Of a stretch of DNA of 64,000 nt, positions 16,209 to 25,174 are shown in pieces. Below the pieces are notes generated by a model that did no database searches, was not told where the DNA came from, and worked only from the letters and a program-made list of their open reading frames with translations. Origin of the DNA: Paracoccus indicus (GTDB taxonomy: Bacteria; Pseudomonadota; Alphaproteobacteria; Rhodobacterales; Rhodobacteraceae); the NCBI RefSeq assembly GCF_003056335.1, contig NZ_PYWA01000011.1:1-64000 (forward strand), written 5' to 3'. Numbering within the stretch: position 1 is the stretch's first letter; each line of letters starts with the position of its first letter. The position numbers and the translations under genes are program-made.

Positions 16209-17243
16209 ATGGCCAGGAAACCCAGCCCCCAACCGGAGGCGCCTTCGAACGTATCGAAGGACGAGCTGCTGCAATATTATCGGGACATGCTGCTGATCCG
16301 CCGATTCGAGGAAAAGGCCGGTCAGCTTTACGGCATGGGCCTGATCGGTGGTTTCTGCCACCTCTATATCGGTCAGGAAGCCGTCGTCGTGGGTCTGGAA
16401 GCCTGCGCCAAGGAAGGCGACAAGCGCATCACCAGCTATCGCGACCACGGTCACATGCTGGCCTGCGGCATGGAAGCCCGCGGCGTCATGGCCGAGCTGA
16501 CCGGCCGCGAAGGCGGCTACTCCAAGGGCAAGGGCGGCAGCATGCACATGTTCAGCCGCGAGAAGCATTTCTATGGCGGGCATGGCATCGTGGCCGCGCA
16601 GGTGCCGCTTGGCGCGGGCCTTGCCTTCGCCGACAAATACCTGGGCAACGACAACGTCACCTTCACCTATTTCGGTGACGGCGCCGCGAACCAGGGCCAG
16701 GTCTACGAGACCTACAACATGGCCGCCCAATGGGATCTGCCGGTCATCTTCGTGATCGAGAACAACCAGTACGCCATGGGCACCAGCGTCAAGCGCTCGA
16801 CCAAGTCGACCAGCCTCTTTGGTCGCGGCGAGGCCTTCGGCATCTCGGGCGAGCAGGTCGATGGCATGGACGTGATGGCCGTCAAGGCCGCCGGTGAAAA
16901 GGCCGTGGCCCACTGCCGTGCAGGCAAGGGCCCCTATATCCTGGAAGTGATGACCTATCGCTATCGCGGACATTCGATGTCCGACCCGGCCAAGTACCGG
17001 ACCCGCGAGGAAGTCCAGAAGATGCGCGACGAACGCGATCCGATCGAGAACATCCGCGAGCTGCTGCTGCAGGGCAAGCATGCCTCCGAGGAGGAGCTGA
17101 AGGCGCTGGACAAGGAAATCAAGGACGTCGTCAACGACTCGGCCGAGTTCGCCAAGGAAAGCCCCGAGCCCGCCCTGGACGAGCTCTGGACCGACATCTA
17201 TGCCACCGAACTGCCGCAGGGCAGTGCCGAAGAAAACGCCTGA
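16209..17243 (+). CDS. pdhA: pyruvate dehydrogenase E1 component, alpha subunit
   Basis: The alpha chain of the heterotetrameric E1, which decarboxylates pyruvate with thiamine diphosphate. The 344-residue product shows the ThDP-binding motif starting at GDGAANQG (156) and ending at NN (185-186). It also has YRDHGHMLACG and the loop region YRYRGHSMSDPAKYR. The start follows a strong AGGAGG. It heads a pdhA-pdhB-pdhC operon with gaps of 14 and 13 bases. No lpd (E3) gene follows. Confidence 0.97.
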   Translation: MARKPSPQPEAPSNVSKDELLQYYRDMLLIRRFEEKAGQLYGMGLIGGFCHLYIGQEAVVVGLEACAKEGDKRITSYRDHGHMLACGMEARGVMAELTGREGGYSKGKGGSMHMFSREKHFYGGHGIVAAQVPLGAGLAFADKYLGNDNVTFTYFGDGAANQGQVYETYNMAAQWDLPVIFVIENNQYAMGTSVKRSTKSTSLFGRGEAFGISGEQVDGMDVMAVKAAGEKAVAHCRAGKGPYILEVMTYRYRGHSMSDPAKYRTREEVQKMRDERDPIENIRELLLQGKHASEEELKALDKEIKDVVNDSAEFAKESPEPALDELWTDIYATELPQGSAEENA

Positions 17244-17257
17244 GGGGGTGACGTAAC

Positions 17258-18625
17258 ATGGCTACCGAAATCCTGATGCCTGCCCTGTCCCCCACGATGG
17301 AGGAAGGCACGCTTGCGAAATGGCTGAAGAAGGAAGGCGACGAGGTCAAATCCGGCGACATCCTGGCCGAGATCGAGACCGACAAGGCCACGATGGAATT
17401 CGAGGCTGTCGATGAAGGCATCCTGGGCAAGATCCTGGTCCAGGAAGGCGAACAGGGCGTCAAGGTGAACACGCCCATTGCCGTCCTGATCGAGGAAGGC
17501 GAAAGCGCCGACGACATCAAGGCCCCGGCCGAAGCCGAAGCCCCCGCTGAAGCCGCGCCTGCCGAAAAGCCCACCACCTCGGCCGTGGAAGAGGTCAAGA
17601 CCCCTGCCCCCGACACCAGCCCCGACTGGCCCGAGGGCACCAAGATGAAGACCATGACCGTGCGCGAAGCGCTGCGCGAAGCCATGGCGGAAGAAATGGA
17701 ACGCGACGACACCGTCTTCCTGATGGGCGAAGAGGTCGGCGAATACCAGGGCGCCTACAAGATCAGCCAGGGCCTGCTGGACAAGTTCGGTCCGCGCCGG
17801 GTCGTCGACACGCCGATCAGCGAAATCGGCTTTGCCGGCATTGGCACGGGGGCGGCGCTGGCCGGCCTGCGCCCGATCGTGGAATTCATGACCTTCAACT
17901 TCGCCATGCAGGCGATGGACCACATCATCAACTCGGCTGCCAAGACGCTGTACATGTCGGGCGGTCAGATGGGTGCGCCGATGGTCTTCCGCGGCCCGAA
18001 CGGCGCTGCTGCCCGCGTGGGTGCCCAGCACAGCCAGGATTACGCCGCATGGTTCGCCGCCATTCCCGGCCTGAAGGTCGTGATGCCCTATTCGGCAGCC
18101 GATGCGAAGGGCCTGATGAAGCAGGCGATCCGCGATCCGAACCCGGTCATCTTCCTGGAGAACGAAATCCTCTATGGCCGCAGCTTCGAGGTCCCGGACC
18201 TGGAAGACTTCACCATTCCCTTCGGCAAGGCCCGCATCGCCCGCAAGGGTGACGACGTGACCATCGTCAGCTTCGGCATCGGCATGGCCCACGCGCTGGA
18301 AGCCGCAGACAAGCTGGCCGAGGAGGGCATCGAGGCCGAAGTGATCGACCTGCGGACCCTGCGCCCGCTGGATTACGGCTCGATCCTGGAATCGGTCAAG
18401 CGGACCAACCGCTGCGTCACCGTCGAGGAAGGCTTCCCCGTCGGGTCCATCGGCAACCACATCTCGGCCTGGTTGATGGAGAACGCCTTCGACTATCTGG
18501 ACGCGCCGGTCATCAACTGCACCGGCAAGGACGTGCCGATGCCCTATGCCGCAAACCTGGAAAAACACGCGCTGATCACGCCCGCCGAGGTCGTCGAAGC
18601 CGTGAAAAAAGTCACCTACAAGTAA
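17258..18625 (+). CDS. pdhB: pyruvate dehydrogenase E1 component, beta subunit, with N-terminal lipoyl domain
   Basis: The 455-residue protein is longer than a plain E1-beta (about 330). Residues 1-80 are a biotinyl/lipoyl domain with the lipoylation lysine in ETDKATMEF (K43). An Ala/Pro/Glu linker follows, then the E1-beta body from about residue 130 ([32 protein letters not shown]). The lipoyl domain is nearly identical to that of PdhC just downstream, with two differences in the first 54 residues. Lipoylated E1-beta is known from several alphaproteobacteria, including Sinorhizobium and Zymomonas. Confidence 0.96.
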   Translation: MATEILMPALSPTMEEGTLAKWLKKEGDEVKSGDILAEIETDKATMEFEAVDEGILGKILVQEGEQGVKVNTPIAVLIEEGESADDIKAPAEAEAPAEAAPAEKPTTSAVEEVKTPAPDTSPDWPEGTKMKTMTVREALREAMAEEMERDDTVFLMGEEVGEYQGAYKISQGLLDKFGPRRVVDTPISEIGFAGIGTGAALAGLRPIVEFMTFNFAMQAMDHIINSAAKTLYMSGGQMGAPMVFRGPNGAAARVGAQHSQDYAAWFAAIPGLKVVMPYSAADAKGLMKQAIRDPNPVIFLENEILYGRSFEVPDLEDFTIPFGKARIARKGDDVTIVSFGIGMAHALEAADKLAEEGIEAEVIDLRTLRPLDYGSILESVKRTNRCVTVEEGFPVGSIGNHISAWLMENAFDYLDAPVINCTGKDVPMPYAANLEKHALITPAEVVEAVKKVTYK

Positions 18626-18638
18626 GGGAGGCAACGCG

Positions 18639-19979
18639 ATGCCCACGGAAATCCTGATGCCCGCGCTGTCCCCCACGATGGAGGAAGGCACGCTGGCCAA
18701 ATGGCTGGTGAAAGAGGGCGACGAGGTCAAATCCGGCGATATCCTCGCCGAGATCGAGACCGACAAGGCCACGATGGAGTTCGAGGCCGTCGACGAAGGC
18801 ACCATCGGCAAGATCCTGATCGCCGAAGGCACCTCGGGCGTGGCGGTCAACACCGCCATTGCCGTGCTGCTGGAGGACGGCGAATCCGCCGATGACATCT
18901 CGGCCCCGAAGGCGGATGCCAAGTCGGATGCCAAAGCCGACAGCGCCCCGGCCGAAGCCTCGCGCGAGGTTCAGGGCGAGGCGGACCGCGACATCTCGCC
19001 CGCCAAGCCTTCGGGTCCGGCGTCCAAGTCCGAAGACGGCAGCCGCATCTTCGCCTCGCCCCTTGCGCGGCGGATTGCTGCCGACAAGGGGCTGGACCTC
19101 TCCGCGATCAAGGGCTCGGGCCCGCGCGGTCGGATCGTCAAGGCCGATGTGGAAAGCGCCAAGCCGGGCGTGGCCCCTGCCAAGGCCGATGCCGCACCTG
19201 CCGCGGCCCAAGCCCCCGCGGCGGCAGCCACCCCCGCACAGGCCCCCAAGGGTCTGTCCACCGATGCCGTCATCAAGATGTATGCCGACCGCGAGACGAC
19301 CGAGGTTCAGCTGGACGGCATGCGCCGCACCATCGCCGCGCGTCTGACGGAGGCCAAGCAGACCATCCCGCATTTCTATCTGCGCCGTTCGGCCAAGCTG
19401 GATGCGCTGATGGAGTTCCGCGCCACGCTGAACAAGCAGCTGGAGGGACGCGGGGTCAAGCTGTCGGTCAACGACTTCATCATCAAGGCCAGCGCCCTGG
19501 CACTGCAGCAGGTTCCTGACGCGAATGCGGTCTGGGCGGGCGACCGCATCCTGAAGCTGACGCCTTCGGACGTGGCCGTTGCCGTGGCCATCGATGGCGG
19601 TCTGTTCACTCCGGTCCTGAAGGACGCGCATCAAAAGACGCTGTCCACCCTCTCGGCCGAGATGAAGGATCTGGCAAGCCGCGCCAAGTCCAAGAAGCTG
19701 GCCCCCCATGAATACCAGGGCGGCAGCTTTGCGATCAGCAACCTGGGCATGTTCGGGATCGAGAATTTCGATGCCGTCATCAACCCGCCGCATGGCGCGA
19801 TCCTGGCCGTCGGCGCGGGCGTCAAGACCCCCGTGGTCGAAGGCGATCAGGTCGTCATCCGCAACGTGATGTCGATGACGCTGTCGGTCGACCACCGCGT
19901 GATCGACGGCGCCATGGGGGCCCAGCTGCTGGAGGCGATCGTCGCCCATCTGGAAAACCCGATCGGCATGCTGGCCTGA
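18639..19979 (+). CDS. pdhC: dihydrolipoamide acetyltransferase E2 of pyruvate dehydrogenase
   Basis: E2 passes the acetyl group to CoA and forms the core of the complex. The order of domains in the 446-residue chain is: one lipoyl domain (1-80, K43 in ETDKATMEF), a linker, a peripheral-subunit-binding domain ([20 protein letters not shown]), an Ala/Pro linker, and the catalytic domain. The last contains the active-site motif DHRVIDG at 418-424. A terminator follows 43 bases later. The short gap to pdhB indicates co-transcription. Confidence 0.96.
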   Translation: MPTEILMPALSPTMEEGTLAKWLVKEGDEVKSGDILAEIETDKATMEFEAVDEGTIGKILIAEGTSGVAVNTAIAVLLEDGESADDISAPKADAKSDAKADSAPAEASREVQGEADRDISPAKPSGPASKSEDGSRIFASPLARRIAADKGLDLSAIKGSGPRGRIVKADVESAKPGVAPAKADAAPAAAQAPAAAATPAQAPKGLSTDAVIKMYADRETTEVQLDGMRRTIAARLTEAKQTIPHFYLRRSAKLDALMEFRATLNKQLEGRGVKLSVNDFIIKASALALQQVPDANAVWAGDRILKLTPSDVAVAVAIDGGLFTPVLKDAHQKTLSTLSAEMKDLASRAKSKKLAPHEYQGGSFAISNLGMFGIENFDAVINPPHGAILAVGAGVKTPVVEGDQVVIRNVMSMTLSVDHRVIDGAMGAQLLEAIVAHLENPIGMLA

Positions 19980-20022
19980 CGACCTATCCCGATAGAGGGG
20001 CGTCTATACCGATGCATTGATC

Positions 20023-20066
20023 GACACAGGCGGTACGGCAACCTAGCCTACCGCCTGTGTCATTTG
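20023..20066 (+). terminator. terminator of the pdh operon
   Basis: A perfect 13-bp stem (GACACAGGCGGTA at 20023-20035, TACCGCCTGTGTC at 20049-20061) with a 13-base loop is followed by ATTTGTT. Confidence 0.85.
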
Positions 20067-20069
20067 TTC

Positions 20070-20097
20070 GCCTGCCTCCCCCCCCCCCCCGGCAGGC
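20070..20097 (+). repeat. hairpin whose loop is a run of 13 cytosines
   Basis: GCCTGCC at 20070-20076 and GGCAGGC at 20091-20097 form a perfect 7-bp stem. The loop is one T and thirteen consecutive C (20078-20090). It lies just after the pdh terminator and 50 bases before the small lipoprotein gene, probably in that gene's leader. Confidence 0.8.
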
Positions 20098-20146
20098 CGG
20101 CAGATGTTCCGTCAATGGTATCGCCATCCCAAGAAGGAGGATCGAG

Positions 20147-20377
20147 ATGATCCCGAAGGCCTTTTCAATCCTTGTTGCAGCGGCAGCCCTGGCCGCCTGC
20201 ACCCCGCGCAGCTTCGAGACCCCGCCTGTCATGGTCGAGACGCCGCAAGGTCCCGTGACCTGTCAGCTGTATACCTCCGGCCTGACGGATTGGGATCGCG
20301 CCACGGATGCCCCGGCCGGCATGTCGGTGGCTGTCGCGGACAGCTATTGCAAGAAGGAAGGGATGGCCCGCAAGTAG
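20147..20377 (+). CDS. small outer-membrane-type lipoprotein of unknown function
   Basis: The 76-residue product starts MIPKAFSILVAAAALAAC, a short signal peptide ending in a lipobox (LAAC) with Cys18 as the lipidation site. The mature part of about 59 residues contains two more cysteines (VTCQLYTSG and DSYCKKEG), perhaps a disulfide in the periplasm. I do not recognise a family. The start follows AAGGAGGATCGAG. An upstream GTG frame running through the poly-C tract is rejected because it lies inside the pdh terminator. It has its own terminator, so it is probably monocistronic. Confidence 0.85.
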   Translation: MIPKAFSILVAAAALAACTPRSFETPPVMVETPQGPVTCQLYTSGLTDWDRATDAPAGMSVAVADSYCKKEGMARK

Positions 20378-20397
20378 GTCCATTGAGAAACAAAGAC

Positions 20398-20433
20398 GGC
20401 CGCGTCCGGATACCGGGCGCGGCCTTTCTTTTT
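20398..20433 (+). terminator. terminator of the small lipoprotein gene
   Basis: GGCCGCGTCCGG (20398-20409) pairs with CCGGGCGCGGCC (20413-20424) around a 3-base loop, followed by TTTCTTTTT. Confidence 0.9.
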
Positions 20434-20449
20434 CGACATCGTCGGTGGA

Positions 20450-20968
20450 TCACGCGACAGACTTGGAAATGGCCTGCACAAAGTCATCCAGATCGTCGGG
20501 ATTGCGGCTGGTGATCACGCCACGATCCTCGACCACGGATTGATCGACGACGTCGGCGCCCGCGTTGCGGATATCGCTGCGGATCGAGGTGAAGCTGGTC
20601 ATCTTGCGACCCTCGGCCAGTCCTGCCTCGACCAGCAGCCACGGGGCGTGGCAGATGGCTGCGACGGGTTTGCCCGCATCCGCGAATGCCTTGATCAGGC
20701 CGACAGCCTTGTCGTTGACGCGAAGGTTGTCGGGGTTGATGACACCGCCCGGCAGGACAAGCGCATCGAAGCCTTCGGGGCTTTGATCGGCAATGGCCAG
20801 ATCGGCCTTCACGGTCTTGCCCCAATCGTCTTTGTCCCAAGCCCGGATGTCACCGACCTCGGGGGCGGCGATGTGGACCTCGTGACCGGCGTCCTTCAGT
20901 TTCTCCAGCGGGACGAACAGCTCGGATTGCTCGAACCCGTCGGATGCCATGATCAGAATATTGGCCAT
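20450..20968 (-). CDS. PfpI/DJ-1 family type 1 glutamine amidotransferase-like protein
   Basis: The 172-residue protein matches the PfpI/YhbO/DJ-1 fold: a starting strand (ANILIMASDGFEQSEL), the LVLPGGVINPDNLR segment and the nucleophile elbow AAICHAPWLL with the catalytic Cys followed by His. Members are described as deglycases or proteases, and which applies here is not clear. The start at 20966-20968 follows AAGGAGACCGAAC. The open frame upstream is shadow over mipZ. Confidence 0.92.
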   Translation of the reverse strand: MANILIMASDGFEQSELFVPLEKLKDAGHEVHIAAPEVGDIRAWDKDDWGKTVKADLAIADQSPEGFDALVLPGGVINPDNLRVNDKAVGLIKAFADAGKPVAAICHAPWLLVEAGLAEGRKMTSFTSIRSDIRNAGADVVDQSVVEDRGVITSRNPDDLDDFVQAISKSVA

Positions 20969-21030
20969 GTTCGGTCTCCTTTGCTTCATGTCTTGTCGTG
21001 CAGACAATGCAAGGGACGGCGCGCAGGTTC

Positions 21031-21801
21031 CTAGAAGGTGACCGAGACGCCCGGCAGGTTCAGCTCGGTGATCAGATCGCGCAGCTCCTGCCGCGCCGCG
21101 ATATGGGACATCGACAGCGTCTCGGTGCCCACATCCTTCAGGTCCAGCAGCGTCAGCCCGCGCGGGAAAAGCTCGCGGAAAATGACGCGTTCGGAAAAGC
21201 CCGGCGCCACGCGAAACCCGATGCGCTTGGACAGGGACGCCAGCGCCCCCCCGACCTTGCGCTTGTTGTGCATCTGCTGGGTGCCAAGCCGGTTGCGCAG
21301 GACCAGCCAGTCGATGGGTCCCGCCCCCGCCTGCCCCCGCATCTGACGCGCGCCCCAGACCATCTCGGCATAGATCGAGGGGCCAAGCACCTGCCCCTCG
21401 GGCGACAGGCGCGCCAGCAGGTCGAAATCGACGAAACTGTCGTTCATGGGGGTGATCAGCGTGTCGGCCACGGTATGCGCCATCTGGCTGAGCTTCGTAT
21501 GCGATCCGGGGCAGTCCAGCAGGATGAAGTCGCACTGCTTTTCCAGCAGCTCCAGCGCGGGGGTCAGGGGGTCCGATCCCTCTCCCAGCTGGGCCAGGAC
21601 GGGCATGGGCAGATCCAGGCCTTCGCGCGCGCGAAAGGCGCTGCGGTTTTCAAGATAGCGGGCAAAGCTGCGCTGGCGCACGTCCAGATCAAGGCCGCCG
21701 ACGGTATGCCCCATGCGTGCCAAGGCGGTGGTCACATGCATGGACGTGGTCGACTTGCCCGACCCGCCCTTTTCGTTTCCGACCACGATGATATGCGCCA
21801 C
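21031..21801 (-). CDS. mipZ: division-plane positioning ATPase MipZ
   Basis: A ParA/MinD-type ATPase of 256 residues. It has the deviant Walker A NEKGGSGKST, then LDLDVRQRSFARYLENR and FILLDCPGSHTKLSQMA. The stretches TPMNDSFVDFDLL and VLRNRLGTQQMHNKRKV closely follow Caulobacter MipZ, which forms a polar gradient with ParB and inhibits FtsZ away from midcell. The start is GTG (21799-21801) behind an AGAGGCGG ribosome binding site. It fits a bacterium lacking MinCDE. It is monocistronic between unrelated genes. Confidence 0.92.
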   Translation of the reverse strand: MAHIIVVGNEKGGSGKSTTSMHVTTALARMGHTVGGLDLDVRQRSFARYLENRSAFRAREGLDLPMPVLAQLGEGSDPLTPALELLEKQCDFILLDCPGSHTKLSQMAHTVADTLITPMNDSFVDFDLLARLSPEGQVLGPSIYAEMVWGARQMRGQAGAGPIDWLVLRNRLGTQQMHNKRKVGGALASLSKRIGFRVAPGFSERVIFRELFPRGLTLLDLKDVGTETLSMSHIAARQELRDLITELNLPGVSVTF

Positions 21802-21910
21802 TGGCCGCCTCTTGTCCTGTCCCCTGACGCGAACCTAACTGCCGGTCAGGGCGAAGGAAAGTCACCGCGCACCCGGCGATCACGAATGGTTGCGCGGCGT
21901 CGCGATATGG

Positions 21911-22840
21911 TCACGCCGGCGGTGCGGAGCGCCTGATCAGCCGCCCGTCGATCATCGCCAGACCCAGCCCGATGACCGCCATGCCCAGCAGCTGGACCGC
22001 GCCCAAGCTCTCGCCCAGAAACAGCCAGCCCAGCAGGATCGCCGAGACGGGCACAAGGAAGGTCACAAGCGAGATGTTGGTGGCCCCTGCCCGTCCCAGG
22101 ATGCGGAAGAACATCACATAGGCCAACCCGGTGCAGACCGCGCCCAGCACCAGCACCGCCAGCCAGACACGCCCCGGCACATCCATGGACGGCAGCCCGT
22201 CCACCGCCAGCGCAAGGGGCAGCAGCACGATGCTGGAGCCGGTGACCATGCCCGCCGCCGTCACCACCGGGTCGATGCCGCGCCTGCGGAACTGCCTGCC
22301 AAAGGCCGCGGCGCAGGCATAGCTGATCGCCGCCCCCAGCATCGCCACCTGCGGCAGCATCCCGTGGCCCCCGGACATGCTGTCCAGTCCGATCATCACG
22401 GCGACCCCGCCCAACCCCGTCGCGACCCCCGCCAGCCGCGTTAGATTTGCGCGTTCGTCAGTCAGGACCAGGGTCGAGACCAGCACCGTGAACAGCGGCG
22501 TCGTCGCATTCAGGATCGAGGCCAGCCCCGCCGGGATCGAGGTCTGCGCCCAGACGATCAGCCCGAAGGGGATCGCGTTGTTCAGCACCCCCATCACCAG
22601 GAATGCCCCCCAGAGGTCGGCCCCGCGCGGGATGGGGCGTCCGGTGACGATGACGACGCCCCAAAGGACCAGCGCCGCGACGGCGACGCGGATCGCGACG
22701 ATGCTGATGACCGGCAGATGCCCCACGATCACGCCGATCAGAAAGAAGGAACCACCCCAGATCAGCGACAGCAGCAACAGCAGCGCCCAATCGGCGGCCT
22801 CCATCCGGGTGCTGATGGCGGGGGATGCGGCGGCGCTCAT
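21911..22840 (-). CDS. EamA-family (DMT superfamily) transporter
   Basis: The 309-residue membrane protein has about ten hydrophobic segments arranged as two five-helix EamA repeats, with LIWGGSFFLIGVIVG near the start of the first and the second beginning around AMLGAAISYACAAAFGRQF. These carriers usually export amino acids, metabolites or drugs, and the substrate is unknown here. The ATG at 22838-22840 overlaps the stop of the AhpD-like gene as ATGA, so the two are coupled. The frame upstream of that ATG is shadow. Confidence 0.92.
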   Translation of the reverse strand: MSAAASPAISTRMEAADWALLLLLSLIWGGSFFLIGVIVGHLPVISIVAIRVAVAALVLWGVVIVTGRPIPRGADLWGAFLVMGVLNNAIPFGLIVWAQTSIPAGLASILNATTPLFTVLVSTLVLTDERANLTRLAGVATGLGGVAVMIGLDSMSGGHGMLPQVAMLGAAISYACAAAFGRQFRRRGIDPVVTAAGMVTGSSIVLLPLALAVDGLPSMDVPGRVWLAVLVLGAVCTGLAYVMFFRILGRAGATNISLVTFLVPVSAILLGWLFLGESLGAVQLLGMAVIGLGLAMIDGRLIRRSAPPA

Positions 22841-23409
22841 GGCTGGCGGCCCAGCATGTAGAATTCGTCGTTGGGGCGGATGTCGCCCGCGTTCACCAGC
22901 CGGTTCGACATGCCGAAGAAGGCGGCGATGGCGCCGATGTCCCAGATCTCGTCGGGGGTGAAACCCGCCTGTGCCAGCGCCTGATGATCGGCCTCCTCGA
23001 TGTCCTGCGCGGCCAGCGCGACCTTTTCGGCATAGCGCAGCATGGCACGCTGGCGGTCGCTCAGATCGGCCTTGCGCCAGTTCACCGCCACCTGATCGGC
23101 GATCAGCGGGTCCTTGGCGCGGATGCGCAGGATTGCCCCATGGGCCACGACGCAATACTGGCAGCGGTTCAACCCGCTGGTCGCCACGACGATCATCTCG
23201 CGCTCGGCTTTGGTCAGACCCTCGTCCTTGTCCATCAGCGCATCGTGATAGGCGAAGAAGGCGCGGAATTCGGCCGGGCGATGGGCCAGCGCCAGAAAGA
23301 CGTTCGGCACGAAGCCCGATTTTTCCGAGACCTTCGTGATGGTGTCGCGGATATCGGGCGGAAGGTTGTCCAGATCGGGGACGGCAAAGCGGCTGATGGG
23401 ATGGGTCAT
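22837..23409 (-). CDS. AhpD-like (carboxymuconolactone decarboxylase fold) peroxidase-related protein
   Basis: The 190-residue protein belongs to the 'uncharacterized peroxidase-related enzyme' branch of the AhpD/CMD fold. It has the redox motif CQYCVVAHG (CxxC followed three residues later by His) near residue 83. An N-terminal half (FVPNVFLALAHRPAEFRAFFAYHDALM) is typical of this branch. It probably reduces peroxides or handles an electrophile. The start follows AAGGAGAACGCC. It is coupled to an EamA exporter, and a LysR gene lies 53 bases upstream on the same strand. Confidence 0.88.
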   Translation of the reverse strand: MTHPISRFAVPDLDNLPPDIRDTITKVSEKSGFVPNVFLALAHRPAEFRAFFAYHDALMDKDEGLTKAEREMIVVATSGLNRCQYCVVAHGAILRIRAKDPLIADQVAVNWRKADLSDRQRAMLRYAEKVALAAQDIEEADHQALAQAGFTPDEIWDIGAIAAFFGMSNRLVNAGDIRPNDEFYMLGRQP

Positions 23410-23462
23410 GGCGTTCTCCTTGCGGCGCAGCCTGCCTCAGGTCGGGACCAAGCGAAAGCCCC

Positions 23463-24311
23463 TCAGCCGGGCTGTCGCAGGGCCGCCAGCGCGGCTTGCA
23501 CCTTGGGCGTTCGATGCAGATCGACATGGGTGACGATCCATAGGTCGCCATTCCATTCCGGCAGGGACATCACCTCGATCAGGCCACGTGACCGATCGGC
23601 TGCCAAGGGACCGATGGCAAGCCCCTTGCGGATGACCATCTCGCGCGCGTCGGCGTCATTGGCGGTCAGCACGATGTTGCGCGGTTCCAGCCGCGGTTCC
23701 AGCCAGCGCATCAGGGGCGCATTGCGCGCCTCGGGGCCCGGCAGGGCGAAGCGGTGATCGCGGAGGTTCAACACGGGGCCGTGCCGGTCCAGATACTGCT
23801 GCGATGCGAACAGCGCCTGCTTGATGCTGCCCATCGACAGCACCACGTAATCGGGCTGCGTGGGCCGGGACCCCGCCCTGATGGCGACATGCGCCTCGCC
23901 CGAGGCAAGCCTGAACAATCGCACATCGGTCAGATAGCTGATGTGCAGATCGGGGTGCCGGGTCATCAGGGCGGCCAGACGCGGCATGACCAGATGGGCC
24001 AGCTCGGGGATGACGGTGACGATCAGCTCGCCCTCGATCCGCTGGCCGCTGCCCGCGATCTGGGCGGCCATCTGCGCGAAACGCTGGTCGGTCAGATCGG
24101 CGGTCTCCAGCAGGGTGCGCCCGGCCTCGGTCAGGGCATAGCCGCGGGGATGGCGCTGGAACAGGCGGGCCTGCAGCGCAGCCTCCAGCGCGTCGATGCG
24201 CCGGATCACGGTCGCATGATGCACGCCCAGATCGGCGGCCGCCCCGCTGACGGTTCCGGTGCGCGCGACGGCCAGCGCCACGCGGATGTCGTCCCAACTG
24301 TCGACGGTCAT
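23463..24311 (-). CDS. LysR-family transcriptional regulator
   Basis: The 282-residue protein has the LysR N-terminal winged helix-turn-helix (DIRVALAVARTGTVSGAAADLGVHHATVIRRIDALEA in pieces across residues 8-44), followed by a substrate-binding domain from about residue 90. It is divergent from azoR with 98 bases between the starts, the classical arrangement for a LysR regulator and its target. The effector is unknown. Confidence 0.92.
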   Translation of the reverse strand: MTVDSWDDIRVALAVARTGTVSGAAADLGVHHATVIRRIDALEAALQARLFQRHPRGYALTEAGRTLLETADLTDQRFAQMAAQIAGSGQRIEGELIVTVIPELAHLVMPRLAALMTRHPDLHISYLTDVRLFRLASGEAHVAIRAGSRPTQPDYVVLSMGSIKQALFASQQYLDRHGPVLNLRDHRFALPGPEARNAPLMRWLEPRLEPRNIVLTANDADAREMVIRKGLAIGPLAADRSRGLIEVMSLPEWNGDLWIVTHVDLHRTPKVQAALAALRQPG

Positions 24312-24366
24312 GTGCGCTCCTGCACAGGTATTGCGCGATTATCGGCCTTTCGTTCGCAGGTGCATA

Positions 24367-24382
24367 GGCATAAGTCGATGCC
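24367..24382. promoter_or_regulatory. candidate operator between the LysR gene and azoR
   Basis: GGCAT-AAGTCG-ATGCC is a perfect interrupted palindrome at 24367-24382, 28 bases before the azoR start. The half sites are short, so this is only suggestive. Confidence 0.3.
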
Positions 24383-24409
24383 AACACCATGATACTCAAG
24401 GAGCCGCAG

Positions 24410-24997
24410 ATGCATATCCTCCAAATTGACAGCGCCGTCACCGGCGAAGCCTCGGTCACCCGTCAACTGACTGCCGACATCACCGCCCGCCTGAAGAACG
24501 CCAACCCCGACGCCACGGTCACCTATCGCGACCTGAACGCCGGCGTGCCCGCCATCGACAGCACCTGGTTCGAGGCTGTCCGCGTCGGCGTCGACCAACC
24601 GACCGAGGCGCACAAGGCCCGCGTCGCCGATTCCGATGCCCTGCTGAAGGAAGTGCAGGACGCCGATACGCTGGTCATCGCGCTGCCGGTCTACAACTTT
24701 GCCCTGCCCGCGCAGCTGAAGAACTGGCTGGACCAGATCGCCCGCGCCGGTGTCAGCTTCCAATACACCGCCAACGGCCCCGAAGGTCTGCTGAAGAACA
24801 AGCGCGCCATCGTCGCCTATGCTTCGGGCGGCACGCCCTTCGGGTCCGACATGGACCATGCTTCGGGCTATCTGCGCCACATGCTGGGTTTCCTGGGGAT
24901 CACGGATGTGTCCTTCGTCGCGGCCGACGGCCTGATGATGGATCGCGACGCCGCCTTCGCCCGCGCCAAGGAAGCCATGGACCAGATCGCCGCCTGA
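24410..24997 (+). CDS. azoR: FMN-dependent NADH:quinone/azo reductase
   Basis: The 195-residue flavodoxin-fold protein begins MHILQIDSAVTGEASVTRQL, the AzoR FMN phosphate loop. It contains LVIALPVYNFALPAQLKNWLDQI and IVAYASGGTPFGS, both typical of the AzoR family. These enzymes reduce quinones by two electrons and protect against thiol stress. The start is placed after AAGGAGCCGCAG; an in-frame ATG seven codons upstream has no ribosome binding site. It is divergent from a LysR gene and followed by a strong hairpin. Confidence 0.93.
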   Translation: MHILQIDSAVTGEASVTRQLTADITARLKNANPDATVTYRDLNAGVPAIDSTWFEAVRVGVDQPTEAHKARVADSDALLKEVQDADTLVIALPVYNFALPAQLKNWLDQIARAGVSFQYTANGPEGLLKNKRAIVAYASGGTPFGSDMDHASGYLRHMLGFLGITDVSFVAADGLMMDRDAAFARAKEAMDQIAA

Positions 24998-25012
24998 TCC
25001 GACCCGTGAATG

Positions 25013-25047
25013 GAAACGGCCCCCAAGGTTGACTTGGGGGCCGTTTC
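25013..25047 (+). terminator. hairpin terminator after azoR
   Basis: A perfect 15-bp stem (GAAACGGCCCCCAAG and its complement) with a 5-base loop starts 16 bases after the azoR stop. The T run is weak (TTTC inside the stem), so it may be a bidirectional or Rho-assisted end. Confidence 0.75.
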
Positions 25048-25068
25048 TGCGTATCAGACCCTCGATTC

Positions 25069-25140
25069 CCGGAAGGAAAGCCTTCCGGTCCCCGTCAGGC
25101 ACGGGGATCGCCCCCCGTCAGCGCGTTGCGCCCACGGGGG
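25069..25140 (+). promoter_or_regulatory. three consecutive hairpins in the ffh leader
   Basis: CCGGAAGG-AAAG-CCTTCCGG (25069-25088), CCCCGT-N5-ACGGGG (25090-25106) and CCCCCGT-N15-ACGGGGG (25112-25140) lie end to end just before the ffh ribosome binding site. The second and third stems share sequence and could swap partners. Confidence 0.5.
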
Positions 25141-25174
25141 CAAAACCGTATTTGGACCGCAGGAGGCCCGGCCT

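Noticed and set aside
20057..20146. GTG-started N-terminal extension of the small lipoprotein through the poly-C tract
   Set aside because: It begins inside the pdh terminator, has no ribosome binding site, and would bury the lipoprotein signal peptide. The ATG at 20147 has a strong site.
25061..25100. GGAAGGAAAGCC segment resembling the conserved core of 4.5S RNA (ffs)
   Set aside because: The flanking conserved bases of the SRP RNA domain IV (asymmetric loops and the GCAGCC arm) are absent, and the segment is explained by a simple 8-bp palindrome.
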